From the NCBI RefSeq assembly GCF_030388325.1, contig NZ_CP103794.1, positions 1,364,001 through 1,428,000 on the forward strand: DNA of 64,000 nt, read 5' to 3'. Both the position numbers and the translations under genes were made by a program. Of the stretch, positions 38,470-47,978 are shown piece after piece. Under the pieces are notes generated by a model. It worked only from the letters and a program-made list of their open reading frames with translations. It was not told the DNA's origin and did not search any database. Each line of letters begins with the position of its first letter. Position 1 is the stretch's first letter. This DNA comes from Flavobacterium johnsoniae. Its GTDB lineage: Bacteria > Bacteroidota > Bacteroidia > Flavobacteriales > Flavobacteriaceae.

Positions 38470-38632
38470 TTTAAATTAAATCTTTGGAGTACTAAAGATA
38501 CTACAAAAAAGATTAACATTTTATTAGGTTGGTTTTCAGTTGAATATATCGTAAATTGAAATCTAAAAAAGTTTTATACAGTTGATAATTAATGACAATA
38601 CATTTATAATGAAAACTAATTTAGTAATCGTG

Positions 38633-38660
38633 TTTGATTTGTTTTAAATTTTTAAATTTG
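38633..38660 (+). promoter_or_regulatory. probable promoter of trxA
   Basis: TTTG at 38633-38636 and TAAATTTG at 38653-38660, 16 bp apart (slightly short of the 18-20 bp seen elsewhere here), 52 bp before the ATG. Confidence 0.4.
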
Positions 38661-38712
38661 TACTGTAGTTTGAAAGTTAAACATTCAAACATAATTTTAA
38701 TCTTAATATATT

Positions 38713-39030
38713 ATGGCATTAGCAATAACAGATGCTACTTTTGATGAAGTAGTTTTAAAATCAGATAAACCAGTAATGGTAGATTTTTGGGCAGCATGGT
38801 GTGGTCCTTGTAGAATGGTTGGTCCAATCATTGACCAATTAAGCGAAGAGTACGCTGGTAAAGTAGTTGTTGGTAAAGTAGATGTAGACGCTAACCAAGA
38901 ATTTGCTGCAAAATACGGTGTGCGTAACATACCAACCGTTTTGGTGTTTCAAAATGGTGAAGTAGTAGGAAAACAAGTAGGAGTAGCTCCGAAACAAGCC
39001 TACGCAGATAGTTTAGACGCTTTATTGTAA
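38713..39030 (+). CDS. trxA: thioredoxin
   Basis: A 105-residue cytoplasmic disulfide reductase. The active site is [13 protein letters not shown] with Cys30 and Cys33; the cis-proline loop [13 protein letters not shown] is present. Full length with no signal peptide. It has its own probable promoter and terminator. It is divergent from the AsmA-like gene. Confidence 0.97.
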   Translation: MALAITDATFDEVVLKSDKPVMVDFWAAWCGPCRMVGPIIDQLSEEYAGKVVVGKVDVDANQEFAAKYGVRNIPTVLVFQNGEVVGKQVGVAPKQAYADSLDALL

Positions 39031-39050
39031 TCTCAGATTACGATTGATAT

Positions 39051-39082
39051 AAAAAAGGTTTGGCGAAAGTCAAGCCTTTTTT
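39051..39082 (+). terminator. terminator after trxA
   Basis: AAAAAAGGTTTGGC / GTCAAGCCTTTTTT with GAAA loop (two G:U pairs). The core is nearly the same as the terminator at 43479-43507. Confidence 0.85.
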
Positions 39083-39273
39083 ATTGGAATAAAATGAGAT
39101 TAGTTTTTAAACACATAGAATCATAGATTTTGTAAGCTTGATAAAAGGCATTTCATTTATTTAAAACAAACATAGAATGTTTAAAGGTATTTTGACACTG
39201 AAACTATGTTTATTTAAACAAGTGAAACGTCTTTACTCACAAAGAAAAACTATGTTTCTATGTGTTTAAAAAC

Positions 39274-41355
39274 TTATGCATTAAAAATAATAGTAAAAGT
39301 AGCGCCAGCATTTGGCTTTGAACAAACCTTAATTTTACAATTAATTGCCGTTGCCAAATCACGAATCAGATGCAAACCTAAACCAGATTTGATTCCTATA
39401 ACTTGAGATTCGTCGTATAAAGCTTTAAATTTTTCTTGAGTTCCGCCTGGACCATTGTCGGTTATAGAAAGATAATTATTCTCATTTTCCTGCCAAGCTT
39501 TCCAGACGATTTTTGCATTTGGAGTTTTGTCTAAAGCTTTTATCGCATTTCCGGTAAGGTTTCTCATAATAGTTTTCAGGTAATTTTCGTCTGTTTCTAA
39601 AATGATGTTTTCAGGATTTTCAAAAGCAATTTCGATATTTTCAATGTTAGAAAAATGTTTTTCGGTTTCTTCAAATAAAACTTCAATTGCTGTTTTTCTA
39701 AACTGAGGTTTAAAATTTTCCATTTGTCCTTTGCTCCAAAGCAAAATATCTTCCATCGATGACAACAAATTTTCGGCTCCAGTTGTAATTTTATTTTGCA
39801 TTCTGATCGCCGTTTCTTCATCTATAAGTTCAGGATTTTCTTTTTGAAGATGCAGAAAATGAATCAGATTTGAAACTGGACTTCTTAAATCATGATTTAA
39901 AATACTAAAAAATTGGGCTTTAATTTTATTAGCTTCATCCAATTCTTGGTTTAAAGCCTGAAGTTTCAAATTGGTTTTCTTTCTGTTTTGACTTTGTTTC
40001 ATCAATAATAATCCGATAATGCCAACTAAAGCAATTCCAGAAATTAAGAAAATACGTTGCTGTTTTACTTCTTTAATCTGAATATTTTTAATGTCATTTT
40101 CTGTAGACAGATTTTTGATTTTTTGTTGTTTGGTCTGGTTTTGATAGCGAGCTTCTGCGGTTGCAATGCTTTGTTTGGCTGACTGCGCCATCATTTCGTC
40201 GTTGTTTTTGCTATAGATTTCGTTGTAATAATAAGCTTCTTTCCATTGTCCGATTGCGGCGTAACTCTGAGAAAGCTTTTTATTGATCATAACAAAAGAT
40301 TCTTTGTCGTAATGTAATGCGTTTTTAGAAGTTTTTTTTAGCGTTTCTATAGCTTTTTTATATTCTCCTTTTTCATACAAAACCCTTCCCATTACGGCAT
40401 TTGCCTCCATAATCATATCTTCATCATTCGATTTTTGCCCAAATCGAACCGCTTTTTTAGCATAATTATAGGCAATGTTTGGTTTGCGTTGATTGGCGTA
40501 ATATTCAGACATGCTTCTGTTTGCAAAACTCAAATTAAGAAATAAAGAATCTTTTTTAGAAGGATAAGTATGTATAAGATTGTAGTATTTCTGAATACTA
40601 TCGATATTCTTTAAAGGAACAAAACTTTGCAAATAATAATTGCATAAAAAAGCACTTACATAGGGAGAATTCTTGATGTAAGATTTTGCTTCATTCAAAT
40701 ATTCGATTGCTTTGTTGTATTGCTTCATTCTAGTATACGCACTTCCGATTTGGAGATACGATATACCAATGTTTTCTTCGTTTATTTTGTTTTTTTGAAG
40801 TAGTTTCTTGTATGAAATTGCTTTTAATTGATATCCGATAAAAGTTTCATACTGAGCATTATTCTGGTAATATTCTGCTAAACTTCCGTTTAAAATGGCT
40901 TTGGTATAATTACTTTTTGTTGTGTCTAATACCTCTGACATATACGCTGCAAGATGTTTGCTTTTAACAGTATCTTGAACGGCATAATAAACATAATTAA
41001 GACGCATTAAAATGGTCGTTTCGTTTTTTAAATGTTTGGCTTTTTGAGCATATTTCCAAGCTTCCTCGTAATTGATTAAAGCTTTTTGAGATTGATTATT
41101 CGTAAATTCATAAGCAAGTCCTTTTTGAAGATAGAAACGGCTTTTATAGGCATTTTGATTTTTTGCAAGCAAAATTCCTTTGTCTGCGACAGGTATAAGT
41201 TTAATGTAATCTTCAGCATCTAAAAGCGAGTTGGAATACTTCAGCCAGACTTTTAGTTTTTCGTCTACTGTTTTATAACGCGCCAAATTGGGTTCCTGCT
41301 GTGCAAAAACATTGCAACTAATTAGAAGTAAAAGCAGGAACTTTAGATTTCTCAT
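39274..41355 (-). CDS. sensor histidine kinase with TPR sensor region
   Basis: A 693-residue kinase. A signal peptide (MRNLKFLLLLLISCNVFAQQ) leads to a periplasmic part of about seven tetratricopeptide-like repeats (e.g. IGSAYTRMKQYNKAIEYLNEA), a helix (IFLISGIALVGIIGLLLM), a coiled linker, HisKA with FFSILNHDLRSPVSNLIHF, and HATPase with MRNLTGNAIKAL, ITDNGPGG and SGLGLHLIRDLA. Its ATG overlaps the stop of the response regulator gene (ATGA), so both are made together. The signal is unknown. Confidence 0.93.
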   Translation of the reverse strand: MRNLKFLLLLLISCNVFAQQEPNLARYKTVDEKLKVWLKYSNSLLDAEDYIKLIPVADKGILLAKNQNAYKSRFYLQKGLAYEFTNNQSQKALINYEEAWKYAQKAKHLKNETTILMRLNYVYYAVQDTVKSKHLAAYMSEVLDTTKSNYTKAILNGSLAEYYQNNAQYETFIGYQLKAISYKKLLQKNKINEENIGISYLQIGSAYTRMKQYNKAIEYLNEAKSYIKNSPYVSAFLCNYYLQSFVPLKNIDSIQKYYNLIHTYPSKKDSLFLNLSFANRSMSEYYANQRKPNIAYNYAKKAVRFGQKSNDEDMIMEANAVMGRVLYEKGEYKKAIETLKKTSKNALHYDKESFVMINKKLSQSYAAIGQWKEAYYYNEIYSKNNDEMMAQSAKQSIATAEARYQNQTKQQKIKNLSTENDIKNIQIKEVKQQRIFLISGIALVGIIGLLLMKQSQNRKKTNLKLQALNQELDEANKIKAQFFSILNHDLRSPVSNLIHFLHLQKENPELIDEETAIRMQNKITTGAENLLSSMEDILLWSKGQMENFKPQFRKTAIEVLFEETEKHFSNIENIEIAFENPENIILETDENYLKTIMRNLTGNAIKALDKTPNAKIVWKAWQENENNYLSITDNGPGGTQEKFKALYDESQVIGIKSGLGLHLIRDLATAINCKIKVCSKPNAGATFTIIFNA

Positions 41356-42056
41356 GCCATCAGATTTAAGTTCTCTTTGTAACTTCTTCCAATCGGAATT
41401 ACGGTATTATTATTCAAGATTATTTCACTCGAATTAATCTTTTGAACATATTGTTTCTGTACGGCATAACTTCTGTGAATACGAATAAAGGACTGAAAAT
41501 GATCTTCTTTTAATAAATTTCCGATACTCGAAAGCACACAATGCCTCTTACGGTCTGTTACTACCAACGTATAATCTTTTAAAGCTTCTAGATATAAAAT
41601 CTCGTGAAGTTTAACTTTCGTCTGTTCGTGTCCTTCTTTAATATAAATCGTATCGCCGCCAATACTGGCTTCAAACAGAGAGGCTTTGAGTTTAATTTCC
41701 ATAAACTCTTCAATGCGATTTATGGTTTGTGTAAAACGATCTAATTTTAAGGGTTTTACAATGAAATCTAACGTTTCGATTTGAAAACTTTCTACCGCAT
41801 GTTCAGGATGCGCGGTTATAAAAACACAAACAGGAATATCTAAAGCTTGTTTTCTAAATTCGATTCCGTTTAAACCCGGCATATCGATATCTAAAAACAA
41901 AATGTCAATTTTTTCTTTTTCTAAAAAAGGAACAGCGTCTTCAGCCGACTCAAAAACGCCCAGAATATCTAAAACAGGAAATTTCTTGGCATAAGAAACT
42001 GCCGTAAGTCTGTCTATTTCGTCATCATCAATTATAATACAAGTGTATTTCTTCAT
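41352..42056 (-). CDS. LytTR-family response regulator
   Basis: A 234-residue regulator: receiver domain with YTCIIIDDDEIDRLTAVSYA and phosphoacceptor Asp in ILFLDIDMPGLNGIEF (about residue 57), then a LytTR DNA-binding domain (KLHEILYLEALKDYTLVVT, FIRIHRSYAVQKQYVQKI). It is the first gene of a two-gene unit with the TPR kinase. It is divergent from the two lipoprotein genes at 42276 and 42867, possible targets. Confidence 0.94.
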   Translation of the reverse strand: MKKYTCIIIDDDEIDRLTAVSYAKKFPVLDILGVFESAEDAVPFLEKEKIDILFLDIDMPGLNGIEFRKQALDIPVCVFITAHPEHAVESFQIETLDFIVKPLKLDRFTQTINRIEEFMEIKLKASLFEASIGGDTIYIKEGHEQTKVKLHEILYLEALKDYTLVVTDRKRHCVLSSIGNLLKEDHFQSFIRIHRSYAVQKQYVQKINSSEIILNNNTVIPIGRSYKENLNLMA

Positions 42057-42275
42057 CTAAAATTGATTTTTTAAAATATAAAAAGCATAAAAACGGTTGT
42101 CTGTCTATTTAAAATGCTGTTCGTCTATTAGCGATTTTTTGCCAGAATTTATTCCCACAACTTTGTCATGTAATTAAATCACAAGGAAAGAAACTGCCTT
42201 ACTGATAGTTGCAAAAATAATGTTATTGAATTAAATAAGAACCATTTGACCAATTTTTTAAAGACTAGAATTATT

Positions 42276-42815
42276 ATGAAAACTTTTAAAGCCCTTTTTA
42301 CAATTTTTTTACTTGCAATTAGTACTATTTCATGCAGTGGCGATGACGGAAATAATGGAATTGATGGAGTCGACGGTGCGCCAGGAGCAACAGGAACAGC
42401 GAATGTTATTTACAGTGCTTGGATGACTGCCCCAGCAGCGGTTGCAGAAACAATAGACGGAACTTCAGGATTATCAACTTCTATTAATGCTCCAGAACTA
42501 TCAGCTGATATTTTAGCAAAAGGAACAATATTAGTTTATATGTCTTTCAGCAGCAGCGTTTATCAATTGCCTTACACATCAACAGCTGGAGGATTTGTAA
42601 ATACGATTACGGCGATTTCGACTGTGCAAAAAATTAAGCTTTTTAGATTTAAACACGTTGGAGACGGAACAACCGTTTCTTTGCCAACATCTCTAAGCTG
42701 GAGATACATTTTAATTCCAGGCGGTAAAGCGGCTGCAACGGCAAAGACTACAAAACTGGATTATTCTAAAATGAGTTACGAAGAAGTTTGTGCACGTTTT
42801 AATATTCAGCCTTAA
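42276..42815 (+). CDS. lipoprotein with short collagen-like stretch
   Basis: A 179-residue lipoprotein. Signal MKTFKALFTIFLLAISTISC is followed by acidic GDDGNNGIDGVDGAPGATGT, a short run of Gly-x-x triplets, then a compact beta-rich domain with YSAWMTAPAAVAETI and a C-terminal SYEEVCARFNIQP helix. ATG 42276 is chosen because it starts the signal peptide; upstream codons have no such feature. Surface or outer-membrane anchored by the lipobox; function unknown. Confidence 0.75.
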   Translation: MKTFKALFTIFLLAISTISCSGDDGNNGIDGVDGAPGATGTANVIYSAWMTAPAAVAETIDGTSGLSTSINAPELSADILAKGTILVYMSFSSSVYQLPYTSTAGGFVNTITAISTVQKIKLFRFKHVGDGTTVSLPTSLSWRYILIPGGKAAATAKTTKLDYSKMSYEEVCARFNIQP

Positions 42816-42866
42816 TTTCTAAAACAACCAATATTAACCAAACTAAAACTATCAAAATTTTATATC

Positions 42867-43445
42867 ATGAAAAAGTTTAAAACCATTATAACCATTTTAG
42901 TAACTGCCATTTTAGCCATTTCTTGCAGCAGCGATAAAGATGATAAAAAATCATTTGCAACAGAAAATCCGTTAGCGGCTTATTATACAGCGACAGGTTT
43001 CAGTACAGTAACAAATTTTATTAACGCTGGCGATTACGAATTTGGTTTGGTGTTTACGCCAACTGTAAAAGGTAAAATTAAAGCTGTAACACTAAAACTG
43101 CCAGCGACAAATCCTACTGTTCGTGTAACAATTTGGGATTATTCAGCAAAAACGGTATTACGTTCTGAAACTTTAAATGTTGCAACAGCTGATGTTGAGG
43201 TTAAAAAAGAAATCAGCGAATTAGCTTTAGATAAAGACAAAAAATACATGATTACCATGAACTCAAATGATTGGTACAAAAAAAACAAAGCCGACCTATC
43301 TAATGTAACGTATCCTATTGTTGCCGGAAACATAACATTCAATGAGTATAGATGGGTTTCTGGAACTGCACAAATTTTCCCGACAAACGTTTCGGCAAAT
43401 TACAATGCAGGAGATTTAAGCTTTGATTTTCAACAAACTGAATAA
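42867..43445 (+). CDS. DUF4082-type lipoprotein
   Basis: A 192-residue lipoprotein (Cys20 in AISCSS). The mature domain FEFGLVFTP-like core, with GKIKAVTLKLPATNPTVRVT and ALDKDKKYMITMNSNDW, matches the DUF4082 beta-sandwich often found on surface or carbohydrate-associated proteins. It is 51 bp behind the previous lipoprotein, probably an operon, and a terminator follows. Confidence 0.8.
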   Translation: MKKFKTIITILVTAILAISCSSDKDDKKSFATENPLAAYYTATGFSTVTNFINAGDYEFGLVFTPTVKGKIKAVTLKLPATNPTVRVTIWDYSAKTVLRSETLNVATADVEVKKEISELALDKDKKYMITMNSNDWYKKNKADLSNVTYPIVAGNITFNEYRWVSGTAQIFPTNVSANYNAGDLSFDFQQTE

Positions 43446-43478
43446 TTCTTTTTTTGGATAGCTTTGAATTAGTAAAGG

Positions 43479-43507
43479 AAAAGGTTTGACAATCGTCAAG
43501 CCTTTTT
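43479..43507 (+). terminator. terminator after the lipoprotein pair
   Basis: AAAAGGTTTGAC / GTCAAGCCTTTTT with AATC loop, 33 bp after the stop. Confidence 0.85.
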
Positions 43508-43580
43508 CGTTTTCTGTCGAATCGAAAGTTTTAATGTCGTTGCTTTTTTTTATTTTTAACGAATCTTATATTCCTTAAAA

Positions 43581-46139
43581 ATGAAAATTTTCTACAGCTT
43601 TCTTTGTTTTGTTATCTTGATTTCCAATGGTTTTTCGCAGTCAAAAGAAAATGCATTATTCGAAAATGGTGTTTCAGAGAAATTGGCGCACTATCGTAAA
43701 AAACAGATTTCAGACCTTCAGTATACTTTATTTTTCGAAATTCCGAATAAGAGAACAGAAAATATAAATTCTCAGTTATTCGTAAATATGAATTTATCAG
43801 ATTTGAGTCAGCCTTTGCTTTTTGATTTTAAAGAGAAAACTTCTAATATAAAAACAGTTGAAGCAAACGGAAAAAAGCTTTCTATTATTCATGAAAACGG
43901 ACATATTGTAATTCCAGTTTCTGCTTTGGTTTCAGGAAAAAACACTTTCTCGATTTCATTCATTGCAGGGAATTTATCTTTAAACAGAAACGACGATTTT
44001 CTCTACACATTATTAGTTCCGGATCGTGCAAGCACTTTATTTCCTTGTTTTGATCAGCCAGATATTAAGGCAACTTACAAATTAAGTCTTTCTGTGCCAA
44101 AAGAATGGTCGGTTTTGGCTGGAGCCGATGTAAAAGAGAAAGTTGAAAAAGGCGATTTTACATTATATACTTTTGGAGAATCTGATAAAATGAGCACGTA
44201 TTTGTTTTCATTTGTCGCTGGAAAATTCAATAGCATTACAAAGAAACCTGGTTTAGAAATGACGTTTCTTTATCGTGAAAATGATAAAAATAAAATAGAA
44301 AGCAGTACCGATACTATTTTCAGTTTACATCAGCAATCGTTAGACTTTTTAGAAAAGTATACCAATTATAAATTCCCATTTCAGAAATTGGATTTTGCCT
44401 CAATTCCGGTTTTTCAGTATGGCGGAATGGAACATGTTGGTGCAATTCAATACAGAGAATCGACCTTATTTTTGGATAACAGCGCAACTGACAGCGAAAA
44501 ATTAAACCGAGCAAAACTCATCGCACACGAAACTTCGCACATGTGGTTTGGCGATTTGGTTACAATGAAATGGTTTGACGACGTTTGGATGAAAGAAGTA
44601 TTTGCCAATTTTATGGCAGACAAAATCATGAATCCGATTTTTCCGAAAGTCAATCATAATTTGCAGTTTTTTACTGCGCATTATTCCAGCGCTTACGCGG
44701 AAGACCGATCTTTGGGCACGCATCCGATCAGACAGCATTTAGAAAATTTAAAAGATGCAGGATCACTTTATGGCGCCATGATTTACAACAAAGCGCCAAT
44801 TATGATGCGTCAATTAGAAGCTTCGATGGGAAAAGAAGCTTTTCAGAAAGGAATTCAAAAATACATTCAAAAATATGCTAACGACAATGCTGATTGGAAT
44901 AATCTTGTAGAAATTCTAGATGCAGAAACGCCTTTGGATATGAAGAAATGGAGCGAAGTCTGGGTAAATAAATCCGGAAGAACCATTTTTACAGATAAAA
45001 TAGAATACGATTCTAAAAATAAAATTAAAAAATTTGAAATTGCACAGCAAGCAGAAGATAAATCAGGAAATATCTGGCCTCAGGTTTTTCAAATTGGGTT
45101 GATTTATGCAGAAGATGTGAAGGTTTTAGCAACTAATATTAATGATAAAAATACAGTTGTAAAAGAAGCTGAAGGACTTGAAAAACCGCTTGCCGTTGTT
45201 TACAACTATAATGGTTTCGGGTACGGAGTTTTTCCGCTTGACGGCAATAATTTAAATTATATTTCAAGTTTAAAAGATGAGGTTGCAAGAGCGTCGAGTT
45301 ACAGCAATCTTTTTGAAAATACATTAATTGGAAATGTTTCTCCTGAAAAAGCGTTCGATTGTTTTTTAAAAGGAATTCAATCGGAAGAAAATGAGTTGGT
45401 TTTGAGAATTGCATCAAATAGTTTGAATACAATTTATTGGAGATTTTTTACTGAAGATCAGCAAAACAAAATCCAAAAACAGCTTTTAGGTATATTATAC
45501 GAGCGTTTACAAGCTAATTTATCGGCAAATATTAAAAAGACTTTATTCGGATTATTCAGTTCAGTTGCCTATTCAGATTCAGGAAAAGCAAGTTTGTATA
45601 AAATTTGGAATAGAGAAGTTTCTATTTCTGGATTAAAATTAAACGAAGACGATTATTCCAATATGGCAATGAATCTGGCTATTTTTAAACATCCAAAAGC
45701 CGATGAGATTTTGGAGAAAACAAGAACAACAATCACAAATCCGGATAAAAAGAAGCGATTTGAATTTTTACTTCCATCCTTATCAAAAGACGAATCGGTT
45801 AGAAATGCATTTATAGAATCATTAAAAGACGATGCAAATAGAGAAAAAGAAGCTTGGGTTTCTGTAGGTTTGGCAAATGTAAATCATCCTCTTCGTCAGG
45901 AAAGTGCACAGAAATATATTAGATTTTCATTAGATTTGGTAGACGAAATTCAGCGCACGGGAGATATTTTCTTTCCGAAAGATTGGCTTGATAATACTAT
46001 CGGGAAATATTCGTCTAAATATGCTTTTGATGAAGTACAGCGATTCTTAAAAGAAAACCCTAATTTTAGTCCGATCTTGAAGCGTAAATTATTTATGGCG
46101 ACAGATTTGCTTTTTAAAGCGCAAAATATCAAAAAATAA
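43581..46139 (+). CDS. M1 family aminopeptidase, exported
   Basis: An 852-residue zinc aminopeptidase with signal peptide (MKIFYSFLCFVILISNGFSQ). The zinc site is His316-Glu317-x-x-His320 (HETSHMWFG) and Glu339 in KEVFANF. The substrate-amino-group motif is GGMEHVGAI where most M1 enzymes have GxMEN. The C-terminal half is a helical ERAP1-like domain. It trims N-terminal residues from peptides, probably in the periplasm. The DUF58 gene starts 5 bp after the stop. Confidence 0.94.
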   Translation: MKIFYSFLCFVILISNGFSQSKENALFENGVSEKLAHYRKKQISDLQYTLFFEIPNKRTENINSQLFVNMNLSDLSQPLLFDFKEKTSNIKTVEANGKKLSIIHENGHIVIPVSALVSGKNTFSISFIAGNLSLNRNDDFLYTLLVPDRASTLFPCFDQPDIKATYKLSLSVPKEWSVLAGADVKEKVEKGDFTLYTFGESDKMSTYLFSFVAGKFNSITKKPGLEMTFLYRENDKNKIESSTDTIFSLHQQSLDFLEKYTNYKFPFQKLDFASIPVFQYGGMEHVGAIQYRESTLFLDNSATDSEKLNRAKLIAHETSHMWFGDLVTMKWFDDVWMKEVFANFMADKIMNPIFPKVNHNLQFFTAHYSSAYAEDRSLGTHPIRQHLENLKDAGSLYGAMIYNKAPIMMRQLEASMGKEAFQKGIQKYIQKYANDNADWNNLVEILDAETPLDMKKWSEVWVNKSGRTIFTDKIEYDSKNKIKKFEIAQQAEDKSGNIWPQVFQIGLIYAEDVKVLATNINDKNTVVKEAEGLEKPLAVVYNYNGFGYGVFPLDGNNLNYISSLKDEVARASSYSNLFENTLIGNVSPEKAFDCFLKGIQSEENELVLRIASNSLNTIYWRFFTEDQQNKIQKQLLGILYERLQANLSANIKKTLFGLFSSVAYSDSGKASLYKIWNREVSISGLKLNEDDYSNMAMNLAIFKHPKADEILEKTRTTITNPDKKKRFEFLLPSLSKDESVRNAFIESLKDDANREKEAWVSVGLANVNHPLRQESAQKYIRFSLDLVDEIQRTGDIFFPKDWLDNTIGKYSSKYAFDEVQRFLKENPNFSPILKRKLFMATDLLFKAQNIKK

Positions 46140-46144
46140 ACCAG

Positions 46145-47071
46145 ATGAAAATAGAATCGGAAATAGAGAAAGTCTCGAGTTTTCAGCACTTAGAAATGCT
46201 GGCAAATCAGGTTGTGGAAGGTTTTATATCTGGAATGCACAAGAGTCCGTTTCATGGATTTTCGGCAGAATTTGCCGAACATAAAGTTTATAATGCAGGC
46301 GAAAGCACTAAACATATTGATTGGAAATTGTTTGCCAAAACAGACCGTTTATATACGAAGCGTTTTGAGGAAGAAACCAATTTACGTTGTCATTTGATTG
46401 TCGATAATTCTTCGTCAATGCATTATCCAGAACTAAAATCGAATCAGCCTTTTTACGAAAAGAAAATTGGTTTTGCTGTTTTGGCTTCGGCAGTTTTAAT
46501 GAATATTTTGAAGAAACAGCGTGATGCAGTTGGTTTAAGCGTTTTTTCGGATAAATATGAATATTACGCTCCAGAAAAAGGAAGCGATCGCCACCACAGA
46601 ATGTTGCTGAATAAATTGGAAGAATTATTAGTTCAGCCAAAAGTCAAAAAAACGACCGATACAATTACATATTTGCATCAAATTGCAGAGAAAATGCATC
46701 GCCGTTCGATGATTATTTTGTTTACAGATATGTTTCAGACTGAAGATGATGATAAGCTTTTTAACGCTTTACAGCATCTGAAACACAATAAACATAAAGT
46801 GGTTTTATTTCATGTGGTTGATAATCAAACAGAAATGAAGTTTGATTTTGATAACACGCCAAGAAAATTTATCGATTTAGAATCGGGAGAAGAGGTTTCT
46901 ATTTTTGCTGATAATGTAAAAGAAGAATATGAAAAAAGGGTAGAAGCGTATTTTAAAAATCTGGCTTTAACCTGTGCAAAGAACCAAATTAAGTACGTTC
47001 CAGTAAATGTTGGTGATAATTTTGAAAAAATATTGACTACATATTTGGTTGAAAAACAAAACTTTGGATAA
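46145..47071 (+). CDS. DUF58 domain protein
   Basis: A 308-residue protein with the DUF58 signature (YNAGESTKHIDWKLFAKTDR then LYTKRFEEETNLRCHLIVDNS) and a von Willebrand A-like fold, with DNSSSM resembling the MIDAS DxSxS. DUF58 proteins usually work with MoxR ATPases; no moxR gene is adjacent here. It starts 5 bp behind the M1 peptidase gene, so co-translation is likely. No membrane segment. Confidence 0.9.
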   Translation: MKIESEIEKVSSFQHLEMLANQVVEGFISGMHKSPFHGFSAEFAEHKVYNAGESTKHIDWKLFAKTDRLYTKRFEEETNLRCHLIVDNSSSMHYPELKSNQPFYEKKIGFAVLASAVLMNILKKQRDAVGLSVFSDKYEYYAPEKGSDRHHRMLLNKLEELLVQPKVKKTTDTITYLHQIAEKMHRRSMIILFTDMFQTEDDDKLFNALQHLKHNKHKVVLFHVVDNQTEMKFDFDNTPRKFIDLESGEEVSIFADNVKEEYEKRVEAYFKNLALTCAKNQIKYVPVNVGDNFEKILTTYLVEKQNFG

Positions 47072-47109
47072 ATATTTTAAAATTTATTTCATTTTTTTTA
47101 CAAAAACAC

Positions 47110-47139
47110 TTGCAGAAACGAAATTCTGTTATATCTTTG
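47110..47139 (+). promoter_or_regulatory. promoter of the first tRNA-Asp (TTG-N19-TATCTTTG)
   Basis: TTG 47110-47112 and TATCTTTG 47132-47139, 19 bp apart; 18 bp before the tRNA. The same 40-bp block with few changes precedes the second tRNA-Asp. Confidence 0.8.
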
Positions 47140-47157
47140 CAACCGCAATAACGCAGA

Positions 47158-47231
47158 GGTTTGGTAGTTCAGTTGGTTAGAATACATGCCTGTCACGCAT
47201 GGGGTCGCGGGTTCGAGTCCCGTCCAGACCG
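47158..47231 (+). tRNA. tRNA-Asp (GTC)
   Basis: A 74-nt cloverleaf: acceptor GGTTTGG/CCAGACC with one G:U pair, D-arm AGTTCAGTTGGTTAGAAT, anticodon loop CTGTCAC with GTC, T-arm GCGGGTTCGAGTCCCGT, discriminator G. CCA is not encoded. The gene copy at 47839 is identical. Confidence 0.97.
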
Positions 47232-47241
47232 CAATATTGGG

Positions 47242-47271
47242 AAAAGCCTTTCTTAACAGAAAGGCTTTTTT
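47242..47271 (+). terminator. terminator after the first tRNA-Asp
   Basis: AAAAGCCTTTC/GAAAGGCTTTT with a 6-base loop and T run. Confidence 0.9.
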
Positions 47272-47353
47272 GCCCAAATACGGTATCTAAGATTAGTTGT
47301 GTTGTTTTGCTACGACTTTGTAACTCGTAGCTGGTTTAGTAGTTAGACCAATG

Positions 47354-47385
47354 AAAAGCTTTCCACTTTTGTGGATGGCTTTTTT
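47354..47385 (+). terminator. second terminator-like hairpin
   Basis: AAAAGCTTTCCAC TTTT GTGGATGGCTTTTTT, a stem with one mismatch and one G:U pair, then T run. Confidence 0.6.
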
Positions 47386-47791
47386 GATTTAAGACACTTT
47401 TGGTTTTGCTTAAACACAATGAAATTTTACCGCAAAGAGCGCTAAGATTTGCGCAAAGTTCACAAAGATATTTTCTAAAGAATGCAAAGTTCGCAAAGCT
47501 TACAATTGAGAAAGCTTAGTGATTTTTTTGCCTAATCTCAATCTTAACTTAACAGTTTGTCATTTCGACGAAGGAGAAATCTCCGCAAGTAACTCTACAA
47601 AGGTTTTCCATTAATTATATTCAAGCATAAACCGTGGGTTATGTTTAGTAAAATGATGAATATTTCTATGTGAAAAACTTTCTCTGTTAATTAAAAGAAA
47701 GAAACTTCTTCTTTTTTGATTTCGTCGTCAATTTTTAAAATATTGGAATTTAACCAATTAAAAATTTCTCAAATTTTATTTGTAAAAACGC

Positions 47792-47821
47792 TTGCAGAAA
47801 CGAAATTCTGTTGTATTTTTG
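47792..47821 (+). promoter_or_regulatory. promoter of the second tRNA-Asp (TTG-N19-TATTTTTG)
   Basis: TTG 47792-47794 and TATTTTTG 47814-47821 with 19 bp between. The -33 to -10 part is almost the same as in the first copy. Confidence 0.8.
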
Positions 47822-47838
47822 CACTCGCAATAACGCAG

Positions 47839-47912
47839 GGTTTGGTAGTTCAGTTGGTTAGAATACATGCCTGTCACGCATGGGGTCGCGGGTTCGAGTC
47901 CCGTCCAGACCG
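47839..47912 (+). tRNA. tRNA-Asp (GTC), second copy
   Basis: Identical in all 74 positions to the gene at 47158-47231, with GTC anticodon and no encoded CCA. Duplication includes the promoter, but the sequence after the gene differs. Confidence 0.97.
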
Positions 47913-47926
47913 CCTAAGTTGTTTAA

Positions 47927-47957
47927 AATGCCTATCATCACGATAGGCATTTTTTTA
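47927..47957 (+). terminator. terminator after the second tRNA-Asp
   Basis: AATGCCTATC / GATAGGCATT with loop ATCAC and a T run. Different sequence from the terminator of the first copy. Confidence 0.88.
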
Positions 47958-47978
47958 TTTAAAAATTGTGGAATATTA

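Larger units (their letters stand above)
47232..47838. other. 607-bp region between the two tRNA-Asp genes
   Basis: No gene seen. From left: terminator 47242-47271, a second hairpin 47354-47385, CGCAAAG repeat words (47430-47510), a one-armed GTCATTTCGACGAAGGAG element (47560-47612), an AT-rich stretch, and the promoter of the second tRNA. Confidence 0.7.

Noticed and set aside
47716..47946. A frame reading through the second tRNA-Asp
   Set aside because: It translates the tRNA gene itself (GLVVQLVRIHACHAWGRGFE is tRNA sequence), a common false gene.
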